From assembly GCA_017961345.1 (NCBI GenBank), contig JAGCXP010000020.1, positions 1-64,000 of the forward strand: a stretch of DNA of 64,000 nucleotides. Direction: 5' to 3'. The notes below the pieces were generated by a model. The model ran no database searches and was not told the DNA's origin. It worked only from the letters and a program-made list of their open reading frames with translations. The stretch's first letter is position 1; every line of letters starts with the position of its first letter. Origin of the DNA: Bacteroidales bacterium. GTDB taxonomy: Bacteria; Bacteroidota; Bacteroidia; Bacteroidales; UBA932. The position numbers were made by a program, and so were the translations under genes. This document shows positions 8,045 to 17,106 of the stretch, one piece after another.

Positions 8045-10837
8045 ATGGCCCTGAACAGACACTTCCCGAAAAACTTCATCATCTCGCTGCTGTTCTTTGC
8101 GGCGATGTTGTCCGGGATGGGTCTGCCTGCGTCCGCACAGGGCCGTCAGGTCAACCTCAAACTGACGGTTTATTCCGAGAATGACGGACAGACCGTCGTG
8201 GGCGCCTCCTGTATGGTGCCCGACTACGGCATTTTCACCCTCACCGACGCGGACGGCAAGGCCCGGCTCGAAAAGGTTCCCGTGGGCAAGGCCACGCTGT
8301 CCGTCACGATGCTGGGTTATGAGGATTACAACCGAAGTTTCCAGTTTTCCCGCGACACGAGCATCGTCGTACGCCTGCAGGAGTCGTCCCTTACGCTGGA
8401 GCAGGTCGTCGTGACGGCGACGCCGAGCGCCGCCGGTGCGTCCACCGCTTCGAACATCGGCCGTATGGCCATCGACCACCTTCAGGCGACCAGCCTGGCG
8501 GACGTGATGCAGCTCCTTCCCGGTCAGCTGATGACTTCGGGCGATATGACCACCTCGGAGAGCATCGCCATCCGCAGCGCGTCGACGACCGATGCCAACA
8601 ATGCTTTCGGTGCCGCCGTGGTGGTTGACGGCGTCCCGATGTCGGACAACGGTTCCATCGAAAAGTCGGGAGACCAGGGTCCGCAGCTTTCCGGCGTGGA
8701 TATGCGGCAGATCAGTGCGGACAACATCGAGTCGGTTGAGGTCATCCGGGGTATCCCTTCCGTGGAGCACGGCGATCTGACTTCCGGCGCGGTGGTGGTC
8801 AATACCAAGGCGGGCTATACGCCGGTGGAAATCCGGGCCAAGGTCAATCCGACCACGGTCAACGCTTCCGTGGGCAAGGGCTGGAAGTTTACCAAAGCCG
8901 CGGGAAGCCTCAATGTGAACGCCGACTATGCCCGCGCTTCGGGCGATCCCCGCTCCCGCAGCCGTTCTTATGACAGGATCAACGGGGGCGTGACCTACAG
9001 CAACACCATCGGCCGCATCTGGTCCACCACGACCAAGCTCCAGCTGAGCGGCATCCTCGATCTGCGTCCGACCGATCCGGATTTGCTGGCGGAAGGCACG
9101 AAGGATGACGAGAAGCAGTTTACCGTCCGCGCCTCCCATACCGGACGCGTTTCCTTCAACAAACCCTGGTCCCGTTCCTTCAACTACGCCCTGGGCTTTT
9201 CCTACACCGACAAGCGCAGCGAGAAGACCGCGATTGTCCAGGCCGATGGCGGCAAGCCCATCATCACGGCCCTGAGCGACGGGTACTTCCAGGTCCCTTA
9301 CATTACGGAGTCCTACCTGGCTGCGGGGGGCACCGAGTCCCGGCCGCTGAACTTCTACGCCAAGGCGGCCAACACCTTCACGGTGAAGCTGGAAAAACTC
9401 AACCAGCGATTCAACATGGGTGCGGAATACCGGCTGGAGTCCAACAAGGCCCGCGGCTATTTCAATGCGAATGACCTGCAACCGCTTTCGCCCAACAGCA
9501 ACGGGCGGCCCCGGCCCTATTACGACATCCCTCCTCTGCACCAGATTGCCGCCTACCTGGAGGACAACCTCGACTGGGAACTGCCTCTGGGAATGGAGTT
9601 CAAACTGCAGGCCGGCGTGCGTTTCGATATGATGCAGCCAGGCATGCCCGAGCAGGTGTATGCCTTCTCCCCCCGTTTCAACGCCTCCCTCAAGTTGACC
9701 AGCTGGCTGACCCTGCGCGGTGGCTGGGGACTGAGTAACAAAACCCCCGGTCTGGCATATCTCTATCCCGAACCCAATTATGTGGACCGCGTGGCGGCCT
9801 CTTACCTGCCCGTGGATGTGAGCAAGCAACTGGTCGTGTACAATACGCATATTACGCAGGTCGAGCGCAACAACACGCTCAAGAACATGAGCAGTTCCAA
9901 GGGCGAAGTCGGCGTAGACCTGAAATTCAAGAACGGAATGAGTTTCTCCGTCGTGGCCTACCAGAGCGAGGTGAAGAACGGCTTCGGTGCCTACAGCGAG
10001 CCGCGCATCTTCCTTTCCAATTATTATACGGCGGCGCAGGGCATCAAACTCGACGGCGCGGGCAATCCCTACATCGACTGGGCCAACCCCGCCCGCATCG
10101 ATACGGTCTATACCACCAGCGGCCGCACCGGCAACACCCGGGCCAGTCTCGACCGCGGCGTGGAGTTCGACTTCAACTTCGGGCAAATCAAGCCCATCCG
10201 CACCTCCATCCTCCTTTCCGGAGCCTATATGGAGTCGCAGAGTTGGACTACCGGTCCGAATTACCAGTCTCCGGACGGGATCCCCGCCGCCTCCGTATAT
10301 GCCCAGGGCGGCGCCAACACCCCGCCGTTCAAACTGCTCTATCCCAGCGGCCAGTCGCGGAGTGTCAACCGGCGTTTCAGTGCCAACCTCCGCCTGGTGT
10401 GCAACATCCCGCGCATGAAAATGGTCATCTCCCTGTCCAACCAGGTGGTGTTCTATACCTATTCCGTGACGACCAACCTCAAGAGCGACCCTTACGGCTG
10501 GTATGACGCGAAAATGGTGATGGAGGGGAAGAATCCCGAGACGGATTACATTCCCATTACGGCCGAAATGCTCGCCGACCAGAACTATACCATCAAGGGG
10601 ATTCCGCTCAAAGACCAGCGCAGGAACCCCAAGGCGACCGATCCGACCATCCAGCCGCCCATCTGGCTGATGAACCTGCGCCTGACGAAGGATGTGTCGA
10701 AGAACTTCGGTTTCTCCTTCTATGTCAACAACGCCTTTTTCTATATGCCTTATCAGGCCTCGTCGGTTTCTACGACGCTCACCGAGCGCAACACCGGCAC
10801 CTTCTCCTTCGGCGTGGAAATGTTTGTTAAAATCTGA
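8045..10837 (+). CDS. TonB-dependent outer-membrane receptor (module A)
   Basis: 930-residue TonB-dependent transporter. It has a signal peptide ending near ASAQG (residue 31), a carboxypeptidase-D-like/CNA-B beta-sandwich (about 35-115), a plug domain (about 125-240; EQVVVTATPSAAGAS, then ESVEVIRGIPSVEHGDLTSGAVVVNTK) and a 22-strand-type barrel to the end. The unusual plug sequence (IPSVEHGDLTSG rather than SAAYGARAANG) marks it as distinct from SusC-type glycan receptors, and no SusD gene follows. Its neighbours are DUF4876 and DUF6850 proteins, a combination repeated at 19814-25677. The start lies 6 bases downstream of the efflux channel gene and no promoter is seen in between. The ligand is unknown. 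Confidence 0.93.
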   Translation: MALNRHFPKNFIISLLFFAAMLSGMGLPASAQGRQVNLKLTVYSENDGQTVVGASCMVPDYGIFTLTDADGKARLEKVPVGKATLSVTMLGYEDYNRSFQFSRDTSIVVRLQESSLTLEQVVVTATPSAAGASTASNIGRMAIDHLQATSLADVMQLLPGQLMTSGDMTTSESIAIRSASTTDANNAFGAAVVVDGVPMSDNGSIEKSGDQGPQLSGVDMRQISADNIESVEVIRGIPSVEHGDLTSGAVVVNTKAGYTPVEIRAKVNPTTVNASVGKGWKFTKAAGSLNVNADYARASGDPRSRSRSYDRINGGVTYSNTIGRIWSTTTKLQLSGILDLRPTDPDLLAEGTKDDEKQFTVRASHTGRVSFNKPWSRSFNYALGFSYTDKRSEKTAIVQADGGKPIITALSDGYFQVPYITESYLAAGGTESRPLNFYAKAANTFTVKLEKLNQRFNMGAEYRLESNKARGYFNANDLQPLSPNSNGRPRPYYDIPPLHQIAAYLEDNLDWELPLGMEFKLQAGVRFDMMQPGMPEQVYAFSPRFNASLKLTSWLTLRGGWGLSNKTPGLAYLYPEPNYVDRVAASYLPVDVSKQLVVYNTHITQVERNNTLKNMSSSKGEVGVDLKFKNGMSFSVVAYQSEVKNGFGAYSEPRIFLSNYYTAAQGIKLDGAGNPYIDWANPARIDTVYTTSGRTGNTRASLDRGVEFDFNFGQIKPIRTSILLSGAYMESQSWTTGPNYQSPDGIPAASVYAQGGANTPPFKLLYPSGQSRSVNRRFSANLRLVCNIPRMKMVISLSNQVVFYTYSVTTNLKSDPYGWYDAKMVMEGKNPETDYIPITAEMLADQNYTIKGIPLKDQRRNPKATDPTIQPPIWLMNLRLTKDVSKNFGFSFYVNNAFFYMPYQASSVSTTLTERNTGTFSFGVEMFVKI

Positions 10838-10840
10838 CGG

Positions 10841-12058
10841 ATGAAAAGGATCGAAATCATATTATTGAGCCTTGTGGCGCTGGTCTTCCTGGCATCCTGT
10901 CAGCGGGAAGCCCCCCGTGCGCTCTCGCCGTTCCGGATGCGTTTCGACCTCCCCGAGACCTTCAAGGCCGACGTCGCCTATGCCGGAAACGAAGTGAAAC
11001 TCAACGGAAGCCTTAGTTACAAGCTGACTACCGGCGCGGACGGAAGCGTGGAAGTGGACGGCATCGTGCCGGGCATCTACGACCTCGTGACCAACGTCGA
11101 GATTTCCGGCGCCCGGTACAAGGAAATGCTTACCCATCCGCCGCTCGGGCTGCGGGACGATGCCCGCGTGGTCATCGGCGTGTCGAAGACGGGCCTGCGC
11201 CTTTTCGGCTCGGAAGACCTGCGTTTTGCCCTTCGGGATATGATTCTGCGCGATCTGCTGATTTCCAAGGTCTATTATTCCGGCACCAAGGACGACCAGT
11301 CGCGCAACTATACCGTTGACGGCTATATCGAGATTTTCAACAATTCCGAGCAGGTCCAGTACATCGACGGGAAATATCTCGGCTTGGCGGAGACCGGTTC
11401 TCCGGCTTCGTATCCGGCCAAGGACCATCCCGATTCAATCTATTTCCGGCAGATCTGCCGTTTCCCGGGCGGCGGTACCGACTATCCCATAGAGCCGGGT
11501 AAGTCGCTGGTCGTGGCAGCCCGCAGCGCGCGGGACCACCGTCAGAGCGCATCCACCTCCGTGGACCTGTCCCATGCGACGTTTGAAGTCAAGAACAGCG
11601 AAGGCGAAGGCAATCCCGACGTGCCGATGCTGCCGAAGATACACGAGTCCCTGGCCATTACCTATCTCAACCTGCTCAGCGGCGGATTGAATGCCGTGGT
11701 GCTCTTCGAGACGGACGAGGACGTGCTGTCCTGGCCGGATGTCTATAAGCCCGGTGCGACTTCCGGAGAGCATTACCGCCGGATGCACAAATCCCTGGCC
11801 GTCGACGGGGTGGAGTGCCTGAAAAAATCGGCGACTTCCACGCCGGACGTATCGGCCAAGCGCCTTCCGGACGAGGTGGATGCCGGCTATGTGGTCATCA
11901 ATTCCGTATCCGGCTATACCCACGAGTCGGTGGACCGCAAGGTCTCCCGTATCGTAGCGGACCGGATCTATCTGGTGGATACCAACAACTCCCTGGCGGA
12001 TTTCGTGGTCTGCGGCGACCCGACTCCGGGCAAATATGACAAGGAGGGCCTGCGATGA
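10841..12058 (+). CDS. DUF4876 surface lipoprotein (module A)
   Basis: 405 residues with lipobox LASC (Cys20). The N-terminal 100 residues look like a beta-sandwich of the transthyretin/CNA-B kind (GSVEVDGIVPGIYDLVTNVEI). The remainder matches DUF4876 as I know it from Bacteroidales: LLISKVYYSGTKDD, then YIEIFNNSEQVQYIDGKYLG, GKSLVVAARSARDH and HATFEVKNSE. The family is habitually encoded directly after a TonB receptor and before a DUF6850 barrel, exactly as here, so an accessory ligand-binding or lid-like role for the receptor is plausible but unproven. It starts 3 bases after the receptor stop codon and overlaps the next gene by 4 bases (ATGA), so translation is coupled. Confidence 0.85.
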   Translation: MKRIEIILLSLVALVFLASCQREAPRALSPFRMRFDLPETFKADVAYAGNEVKLNGSLSYKLTTGADGSVEVDGIVPGIYDLVTNVEISGARYKEMLTHPPLGLRDDARVVIGVSKTGLRLFGSEDLRFALRDMILRDLLISKVYYSGTKDDQSRNYTVDGYIEIFNNSEQVQYIDGKYLGLAETGSPASYPAKDHPDSIYFRQICRFPGGGTDYPIEPGKSLVVAARSARDHRQSASTSVDLSHATFEVKNSEGEGNPDVPMLPKIHESLAITYLNLLSGGLNAVVLFETDEDVLSWPDVYKPGATSGEHYRRMHKSLAVDGVECLKKSATSTPDVSAKRLPDEVDAGYVVINSVSGYTHESVDRKVSRIVADRIYLVDTNNSLADFVVCGDPTPGKYDKEGLR

Positions 12059-13650
12059 AACGATTCCTTTCCCTTGCCGCCTGCCTTGCCTTCGGTGTCC
12101 TGGCTTATGCCCAGACCAACACCCCTGCCCGCAATGCGCCCGTTTCTGAGGCCAAGCCGCTGCCCTCCCATTTCCATCAGTTGGAGGCCGAGTCCATCCA
12201 GCAGGTCTTCGAGGGGACGTTCAACGCGGCGGGCATGGGCTTGTTCCAGCCGGCGAGCGGAAGCCTGACTTCCCTGTCCGGCCGGTATGCGGCAGGGGAC
12301 TACCACCGGGCGCAGGAGGGGGATTCTTTCCGTGGCTTCACCTTCTCCACCCTTCGCTATGACCGCTTCAACGACTGGCTTTTCATGCGGGGCTCGTTCC
12401 ATTACTCCTTCGATCGGGAAACCAATCGCAAGTGGTCGGACGTGCGCGACCCCTGGCTGTCCAATCCCTTCATTTACGGCAGCAGCGTGGCCAAAGACTA
12501 CACGTCCCACCAGGGCGGACTGACATTTGACCTGTACACGGCGCCGCTTGCGGGCTGGATTTCCGCGGGCCTTCGGATGAAGTACGAAGTGGATGATATC
12601 TCCGGCCTGCGCGACCCCCGTCCCCGCACCCAGTGCCTGCGCCTGCACGTCGTTCCTTCCGTGCTCTTCTCCATCGGCGACCATCAGATTGGCCTCGATG
12701 CGGGCTATGGCTACGGCAAGGAAAAACTGAACAACCTTACCACCATCCAGACTTATCCCAACCTCTATTATTACCGGATGAGCGGCCTGGATTTCGTAGA
12801 GGGCACCATCGGCGGCTACAGCGCCTTCAAGCGCCAGTTCGAGGGCCATCGCGTCCTGGGTGACCTCTCCTGGGGCTATGCCTCGGGGGCGCTCCGAATG
12901 CTGGTCAGCGGCGGCGTGGAGTATCTCTCCCAGAGCGTCACGGGCGACAAAAAACAGAGTCCGGGCGCCTACAACGAGTGGACTTATCGCGGCCGTGCCG
13001 AGCTGCAGTTTACCGGCGAAAAATACCTGCACCGCCTGCTGCTGAGCGGCGAAGGACGCGACGGGGGAGCGGACGAGTACCTGCAGGAACTGCAGAGCAC
13101 GCACGATGAGCGGGGCGTGGTCTCTGAAAACTGGGTGACCCTTTATACCTACACCAACCGCTATATGGTCAAGACCGGGCAGGTGGAGGGTTCCTACTCG
13201 CTCTATGGCGGTTTCGACGGAAAAGATTATCTCTGGCGGGTAAGCGCCCGCGCGGGCTGGTCGATGTTCTCCCGGGAACATTATCTCCCGGATTCGAAAT
13301 TCGGGGCGGTGCAGTGGCATGAAGGGCTTTCCGGCCTGATGCGCGTGCTGGAATTGGGCGGTCATCGGCTGGAACTCTCGCTCGGGGCGTCGTTCGCCCA
13401 CCGCGGCAACCTTTGGCAGCAGCTTTACCAGGACAACCTTTACGTGCAGGAGGTCCTGCTTCCCGATTACGACTACTACGGCCGCAATCACCTCGACCTT
13501 TCCGGCGACATTACCTGGACCTTCCCCCTGAACCTGGGCAAGGCGGGCCTTGCCAACGGTTTCGTCCGCCTGGGCGGAGAGTGGATTCGGGCGTTCCCGA
13601 AGGCGCAGTGGTACCAGATTGCCCTCTCTGCGGGCTTGTTTACCTTCTGA
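12055..13650 (+). CDS. DUF6850-type outer-membrane beta-barrel protein (module A)
   Basis: 531 residues with a cleavable signal peptide (ending near AYAQT, residue 19-20), then alternating amphipathic strands rich in Tyr/Trp/Arg, ending in Phe (GLFTF), the usual terminal residue of a BAM-inserted barrel. Recognised as DUF6850 from its segments (SGRYAAGDYHRAQEGDSFRG near residue 80, DPWLSNPFIYGSSVAKDYT near 135, GLDAGYGYGKEKLNNLTT near 215). It overlaps the DUF4876 gene by 4 bases. It has no plug domain and so is not a second TonB receptor; it could be a partner pore or a surface anchoring barrel. The function is not established. Confidence 0.82.
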   Translation: MKRFLSLAACLAFGVLAYAQTNTPARNAPVSEAKPLPSHFHQLEAESIQQVFEGTFNAAGMGLFQPASGSLTSLSGRYAAGDYHRAQEGDSFRGFTFSTLRYDRFNDWLFMRGSFHYSFDRETNRKWSDVRDPWLSNPFIYGSSVAKDYTSHQGGLTFDLYTAPLAGWISAGLRMKYEVDDISGLRDPRPRTQCLRLHVVPSVLFSIGDHQIGLDAGYGYGKEKLNNLTTIQTYPNLYYYRMSGLDFVEGTIGGYSAFKRQFEGHRVLGDLSWGYASGALRMLVSGGVEYLSQSVTGDKKQSPGAYNEWTYRGRAELQFTGEKYLHRLLLSGEGRDGGADEYLQELQSTHDERGVVSENWVTLYTYTNRYMVKTGQVEGSYSLYGGFDGKDYLWRVSARAGWSMFSREHYLPDSKFGAVQWHEGLSGLMRVLELGGHRLELSLGASFAHRGNLWQQLYQDNLYVQEVLLPDYDYYGRNHLDLSGDITWTFPLNLGKAGLANGFVRLGGEWIRAFPKAQWYQIALSAGLFTF

Positions 13651-13651
13651 T

Positions 13652-15187
13652 ATGATGAAACGGAGCATTCCTAAACCGGCGTTTTTCAAGGCCATTTTCT
13701 TACGGCTCTGGCTTCTGGGACTGTTTGCCTGGATGGCCGCATCCTGCCGGCCGGTTGACGATCAGCGCTATGTCGCCCCTTCCCTGTCCTTTGCGGCGGC
13801 GGAATATGTCGTGGATGCCACGACGGGAGGAATGGATGTGCTGTTGCTGCTGGATCGTCCCGCCCAGAAAGAAATTTCCGTGCGTGTGGATGTGTCCTCT
13901 TCCCTGACACCCGGCACCCAGTACAGCCTGCCGGATTTCCCGCTGACGGTGGCTGCGGGGACGGAGCGGATTCCCATTCACTTGAAACTGGTGGATGAAG
14001 CCATTCTGGTGGAGCAGGCCTATGTGGACCTGATTCTGCTGCCCGCGGTCGATTACGGCGTGAATCTGCAGGGGGCCGGACAGACCCATATCCGGATTAC
14101 GAAAGAACTTCCGTTCCCTACGCTGAAGTTCCTGCTGCCAGAGGGCTCTCCAATCGGCGCCAACACCTTCCTCGCGGAAACGGTGCCCTGTATCGTTTCT
14201 TCCAATATCCCGGTGGATGCCGACCTGCCTTTTACCCTGAATGTCAGCACCCTGACGGCCGGGGAAGACTATACCCTCGACGGGGCGTGCGTACTGCCTG
14301 CCGGGACCTCGCAGACGACTTTCAACCTGAAGGTCTCCCGTCGCGAGCAATTGGGATTTGACAAAGAGGGAACCGTCTCCCTCGTGGCGCAGGAAGGGGT
14401 CTATCTGGTGGATCCCACGGCCTCTTCCTTTACCCTGCATATCGGGGATCCCGTGCCGGATTTCTTCAAACTGCTGCACACGGCTGCGGCCCAGGGCGGG
14501 CTGGGATATCAGGTGCGTCAGGCCCTCAAGACGCCCGCAACTGCGGAAGCGCCCGAAGGGAGTTGGGAAGGGAACGGTATCGTCGATCTGGGACAGACGG
14601 TCGCCGGCTCCCCTTACTTGAGGAACTACAGGAACATGTGGCGTCATTCTACCTACAACTGTCCCTGCAACGCCTCCCCTTCGCAGTGGCTGCGGATGTC
14701 GGATCTGTTCCCCAATCGGGTGTACCCGTCCCCGACGGCCATCCTCGATTACGGGGTGACGCAGGTTCAGCGGCAGTTCTCTCCGGCGGATTCCGTTATG
14801 CGTTTCTGCCCCAATCCTGCGGCGCCTCTGACCGGGAAAGTCGTTCTGACCAAGCCGCGGACGTTTACCGCTTTCATCGGCGATTATGCCGCCTGGCAGG
14901 CGGACGTCACCGGAGGAAAAACCTGGATGGTGGATGCGCGCGCGACCGGCGGCGACATCTTCGCCTCTACGAACCCGGCCATCACCGGAACGATTAACGT
15001 GACGGTGGAGCGTATCGAGGGAACCTTCGATTTCAACAAGGTGGACGAGATGGTCCTGCTCTCCGTCTGGATGCGGAGCGACTCCGACCAGTTCCTAATG
15101 GACGGGGATGCGCGAATGACCAAGTACGCCATCGAACAGGTGGAGCCCGGGCTCTGGAAGTTACAATATAAGTTGTGGCCGCGCTAA
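13652..15187 (+). CDS. Large lipoprotein of unknown function (module A)
   Basis: 511 residues. The lipoprotein signal has lipobox AASC (Cys32) when started at 13652, one base after the DUF6850 stop; a second ATG follows at 13655. Two repeated beta-sandwich-like units of Calx-beta/DUF4843 style occupy residues about 40-290 (ATTGGMDVLLLLDRPAQKEI, later ADLPFTLNVSTLTAGEDYTL). The C-terminal 200 residues form a separate domain containing a tight cysteine pair (YNCPCNASPSQW). I do not recognise the full architecture. The position between DUF6850 and the metalloprotease suggests a surface-exposed member of the same system, possibly a substrate-binding or adhesin-like component. The signal-peptide start is preferred over the longer frame from 13550, which lies inside the preceding gene. 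Confidence 0.75.
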   Translation: MMKRSIPKPAFFKAIFLRLWLLGLFAWMAASCRPVDDQRYVAPSLSFAAAEYVVDATTGGMDVLLLLDRPAQKEISVRVDVSSSLTPGTQYSLPDFPLTVAAGTERIPIHLKLVDEAILVEQAYVDLILLPAVDYGVNLQGAGQTHIRITKELPFPTLKFLLPEGSPIGANTFLAETVPCIVSSNIPVDADLPFTLNVSTLTAGEDYTLDGACVLPAGTSQTTFNLKVSRREQLGFDKEGTVSLVAQEGVYLVDPTASSFTLHIGDPVPDFFKLLHTAAAQGGLGYQVRQALKTPATAEAPEGSWEGNGIVDLGQTVAGSPYLRNYRNMWRHSTYNCPCNASPSQWLRMSDLFPNRVYPSPTAILDYGVTQVQRQFSPADSVMRFCPNPAAPLTGKVVLTKPRTFTAFIGDYAAWQADVTGGKTWMVDARATGGDIFASTNPAITGTINVTVERIEGTFDFNKVDEMVLLSVWMRSDSDQFLMDGDARMTKYAIEQVEPGLWKLQYKLWPR

Positions 15188-15198
15188 TCTCTTCCGGT

Positions 15199-17094
15199 AT
15201 GCGGCGCAAGGCAGTCCTTGCGCTCTTGGCGCTGTTGCTCCCGTGGGTATCCGTTTTTGCAGACCCCCTCTTTCCGGCAGACGCTTCAGTTTCGGAACCA
15301 GCTACGCTCTCTCTGCCCCGAAACCTGCTTGGAAAGCCCCTTCTCTTCGGCTCCCGGCTCGTGGAGGTCAACCGCAGCGGGGGAAAAGTCTTTGCGAAAG
15401 GCCAGCGGGGCGCGTATCAGCATCTGGTGAAATTTGTGCCGGGGGATTCCGCCACGTTCGTGTTGCTGCCTGAGCGCGATTCCGCGTTTCGCGGGGGCAA
15501 ACCCGCCAAAGGGCCCCACAAGGGCGGCAAACCCGGCAAAGGCTTCCGGCCCCTCGTCTTTCCGCTGGTCGCAGAAAACGATTCCGTCTTGACACTCGAC
15601 CTTTCTTCCGTTTTCTTGACCTGGCCCGAGTGCATTTCCGCCATTCCGCCCAAAATGCTTCCCGGCAGGGCGGTCTGCAGCGAACTTTCCGATATCCGCT
15701 CCATGCCTTCCTATCTGCAACTGACCGGCCACTGGCGCTACGCGGATGGCTTAGACGTGGTCGCCACCTGTTACTGGATCGTGCTGAAAGAAACGCCGAT
15801 GGAGCCCCGGATTGTGGATCCGTCCGTCGTAGGGTACAACGGGGTGGATGCGCCGAAAGGGGGAAAGCCGCAAGCCGTTGAGGCCGGTGGGCCGGCGCGC
15901 GAGGCTTCGGGCCGCAGACCCTCGTATGCTCATCGCTGGGACCTTTCCGGCGGGCGGACGATAGATTTTTATGTAGATAAACGTTTCCCGGAGGGCTGGT
16001 ATCCTTATATTAAGGAGGGGATAGAAGACTGGAACAAGGCGTTTACCGCCCTCGGCCTTCCCGCCCCGCTGGCCGTATATCCGGAGCCGGAAACTTTTGA
16101 TCCGGCCTCTCCGCTGGTGAACCGGGTGCTTTACCTGGACGTGGAAGAGTCCAACGCCAAGGGAGATGTGCTTGCAGACCCGCGCAGCGGGGAAATCCTG
16201 CAGGCCGACATACTCTGGTGGAAGAATGTAAAATCATTGCTGCAAGGCTGGCGCTATGTCCAGACGGGCGCGGCCGACCCGCAGGCCCGGCAGAAGGAAT
16301 TGCCCCTCGAATTGCTGGGCCCGATGATCCGCCATGCCATTTGCCACGAAATGGGGCACGCGCTCGGACTCAGCCACAACATGGGGGCTTCCTGGGCGTA
16401 TCCCGCCCGCAAGTTGCACGACCGGCGCTTTACGCAGGAGTACGGAACGGCCGCTTCCGTGATGGATTATGCCCGTTACAACCACCTGGCCACGGCCGCC
16501 GATGTGCGCAGGGGCGTTTCGCTGCTGCCTCCCCGTCTGGGACCTTACGATTATTTCGCGATTGCCTGCGGTTATGGTCCGGAGGGGAGCGCCAAGGCCG
16601 GAAAATATTGCTATTTCGCGCCCTTTATCAGCGCCGCGATTTCGCCGGACCCTTCCGCCCAGGCCGAAACCCTCGGTGACGACCTGCTCTATTCCTCCCG
16701 CTGCGGCATCCGCAACTGCCGGGCGCTTCTTTCGCTAGACGGTCTTGACGAGGACCGATTGGGCTTGCTGCGCAAACAATATTACCGCTATATTACCCTT
16801 ACGCTGTCCAATATCGGGGGTGCGGTGCAGGGGAAACCCGTTTCGCGCAGCGTCCGTCGCAAGACGCTGGAGTTTGTTTTCGATGCGCTCGAGACGGTGC
16901 CCGCGGAACTAGCCGACGGGAAACAGGAACGCCAGATTCTGGATGAACTGGTCGGAAATTTCCTCCCTCAACGCCTTTTTTCTACAAAAGGGAAGACCGA
17001 AATCCTTGATTATTACAAACATCTTTCTTATCTTTGTCGGAAACACCCTCGTCTGAAGATGAAGGACGGGATCCTGTGGAAACAATTTAATTAA
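15199..17094 (+). CDS. Secreted zinc metalloprotease (metzincin, DUF5117/DUF4953-like)
   Basis: 631 residues with a signal peptide (MRRKAVLALLALLLPWVSVFA). The complete extended zinc motif HExxHxxGxxH is present: His383, Glu384, His387, Gly390, His393. A Met-turn follows (SVMDYARY, Met422), which places the protein in the metzincins. The sequence around it (WNKAFTALGLPAPLAVYPEP; NMGASWAYPARKL) matches Bacteroidales zinc-dependent metalloproteases of the DUF5117/DUF4953 group, which as I recall are usually over 800 residues, so this copy appears short. The ATG at 15199 is chosen over 15175 because it starts the signal peptide and avoids overlap with the previous gene. A KGPHKGGKPGKG low-complexity insert lies near residue 110. 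It probably acts on proteins in the periplasm or on the cell surface; the substrate is unknown. Confidence 0.87.
   Translation: MRRKAVLALLALLLPWVSVFADPLFPADASVSEPATLSLPRNLLGKPLLFGSRLVEVNRSGGKVFAKGQRGAYQHLVKFVPGDSATFVLLPERDSAFRGGKPAKGPHKGGKPGKGFRPLVFPLVAENDSVLTLDLSSVFLTWPECISAIPPKMLPGRAVCSELSDIRSMPSYLQLTGHWRYADGLDVVATCYWIVLKETPMEPRIVDPSVVGYNGVDAPKGGKPQAVEAGGPAREASGRRPSYAHRWDLSGGRTIDFYVDKRFPEGWYPYIKEGIEDWNKAFTALGLPAPLAVYPEPETFDPASPLVNRVLYLDVEESNAKGDVLADPRSGEILQADILWWKNVKSLLQGWRYVQTGAADPQARQKELPLELLGPMIRHAICHEMGHALGLSHNMGASWAYPARKLHDRRFTQEYGTAASVMDYARYNHLATAADVRRGVSLLPPRLGPYDYFAIACGYGPEGSAKAGKYCYFAPFISAAISPDPSAQAETLGDDLLYSSRCGIRNCRALLSLDGLDEDRLGLLRKQYYRYITLTLSNIGGAVQGKPVSRSVRRKTLEFVFDALETVPAELADGKQERQILDELVGNFLPQRLFSTKGKTEILDYYKHLSYLCRKHPRLKMKDGILWKQFN
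17029..17036 (+). promoter_or_regulatory. Possible internal promoter within the metalloprotease gene
   Basis: A perfect -7 match TATCTTTG lies in the last 70 bases of the metalloprotease gene, 70 bases before the LRR lipoprotein start. It would give the LRR gene its own transcript in addition to read-through. Confidence 0.45.
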
Positions 17095-17106
17095 TTTTAT
17101 AGCACT

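Noticed and set aside
6434..10186. 1250-codon minus-strand open frame across the pump and TonB genes
   Set aside because: It runs opposite three well-supported genes and its composition (His/Arg/Gly-rich, no domains) is that of an antisense shadow. The same holds for the 1406-codon frame at 19757-23977.
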